Of a stretch of DNA of 64,000 bases, positions 63,849-64,000 are shown in pieces. The translations under genes and the position numbers were made by a program. Numbering within the stretch: the stretch's first letter is position 1; each line of letters opens with the position of its first letter. This stretch comes from Sphingomonas rosea (GTDB taxonomy: Bacteria > Pseudomonadota > Alphaproteobacteria > Sphingomonadales > Sphingomonadaceae): assembly GCF_039538065.1 (NCBI RefSeq), contig NZ_BAABBR010000001.1:1526501-1590500 (forward strand), read 5' to 3'. Below the pieces are notes generated by a model. It did not search any database. It saw nothing but the letters and a program-made list of their open reading frames with translations, and was not told the DNA's origin.

Positions 63849-64000
63849 ATGGTTCGTAAGACGCGTCTCGTTGCTTCCGCCCTGTTCGTCGTTGCCACGG
63901 CCTCGGCCTGCGGGGGAGGTGGGTCCAAGTCCGAGGACAGCTCGACCACAGCCAGCACCGCCAACACGCCCGCCGCTTCTCCGGCGGCTCCGGCCAACAC
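63849..64000 (+). CDS. Lipoprotein (3' truncated by window end)
   Basis: Only 50 residues are visible: MVRKTRLVASALFVVATASAC has a signal peptide with a lipobox ending in Cys21, followed by GGGGSKSEDSS and an Ala/Thr/Pro-rich linker. GAGGAG lies 10 bases before the ATG. The linker would suit a tethered periplasmic domain such as a c-type cytochrome, but the domain itself is beyond the window, so the function cannot be said. Confidence 0.75.
   Translation, partial: MVRKTRLVASALFVVATASACGGGGSKSEDSSTTASTANTPAASPAAPAN

Overview
The window is about 64 kb of GC-rich chromosome from an alphaproteobacterium, most likely a member of the Sphingomonadales (Sphingomonas/Sphingomicrobium-like). Indications are the ribosomal-protein gene order, a Gly/Arg-rich extended S5, a RegB/RegA-type redox pair beside a quinol oxidase, DUF3422 and DUF4112 proteins, and small Flp pilins. 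The genus call is inference from gene content, not from a marker-gene comparison.

Layout. (1) 1-1971: the 3' part of an autotransporter adhesin. (2) 2100-10276: an accessory block with a short tyrosine recombinase, an orphan DUF1778 antitoxin, a minus-strand cassette (dCTP-deaminase-like membrane protein, MazG-like NTP pyrophosphohydrolase, OYE-like flavoprotein) and a plus-strand operon (GHKL ATPase, methyltransferase-like protein, C5-cytosine methyltransferase, Vsr nuclease). (3) 10277-16889: a compact integrative element in a tRNA-Ala(GGC) gene. It is bounded by a 33-bp direct repeat of the tRNA 3' end and carries a type II Thoeris locus (DUF1883-TIR, TM-macro ThsA, DUF1863-type TIR ThsB), a serine recombinase, two exported proteins of unknown function, and an integrase split by an in-frame amber codon. 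(4) 16935-30051: core genes: two Flp pilins with terminators, a class A PBP, a peptide-binding lipoprotein, fRMsr, a UspA protein, and a pyruvate dehydrogenase E2/E3 cluster with a thioesterase and a small membrane protein. (5) 30265-48236: the str, S10, spc and secY-adk ribosomal region, with an AI-2E family permease gene between tuf and rpsJ. (6) 48240-64000: folA, a methyltransferase, an FAD-linked dehydrogenase, an Mfd-like helicase, an MFS transporter, cyoABCD-SURF1-regBA, a DUF3422 gene, and the start of a lipoprotein gene.

The most interesting part is 2.1-16.9 kb, which reads as two adjoining defence-type blocks. The Thoeris locus is recognisable, but its DUF1883-TIR gene is frameshifted at a run of five C. 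The GHKL-Dcm-Vsr operon resembles restriction-modification-like systems that carry MutL/MORC-type ATPases. The dCTP-deaminase-like/MazG/OYE cassette is the best candidate for an undescribed system: the deaminase fold appears to have lost its catalytic residues and gained two C-terminal membrane helices, and it is translationally coupled to a nucleotide pyrophosphohydrolase.
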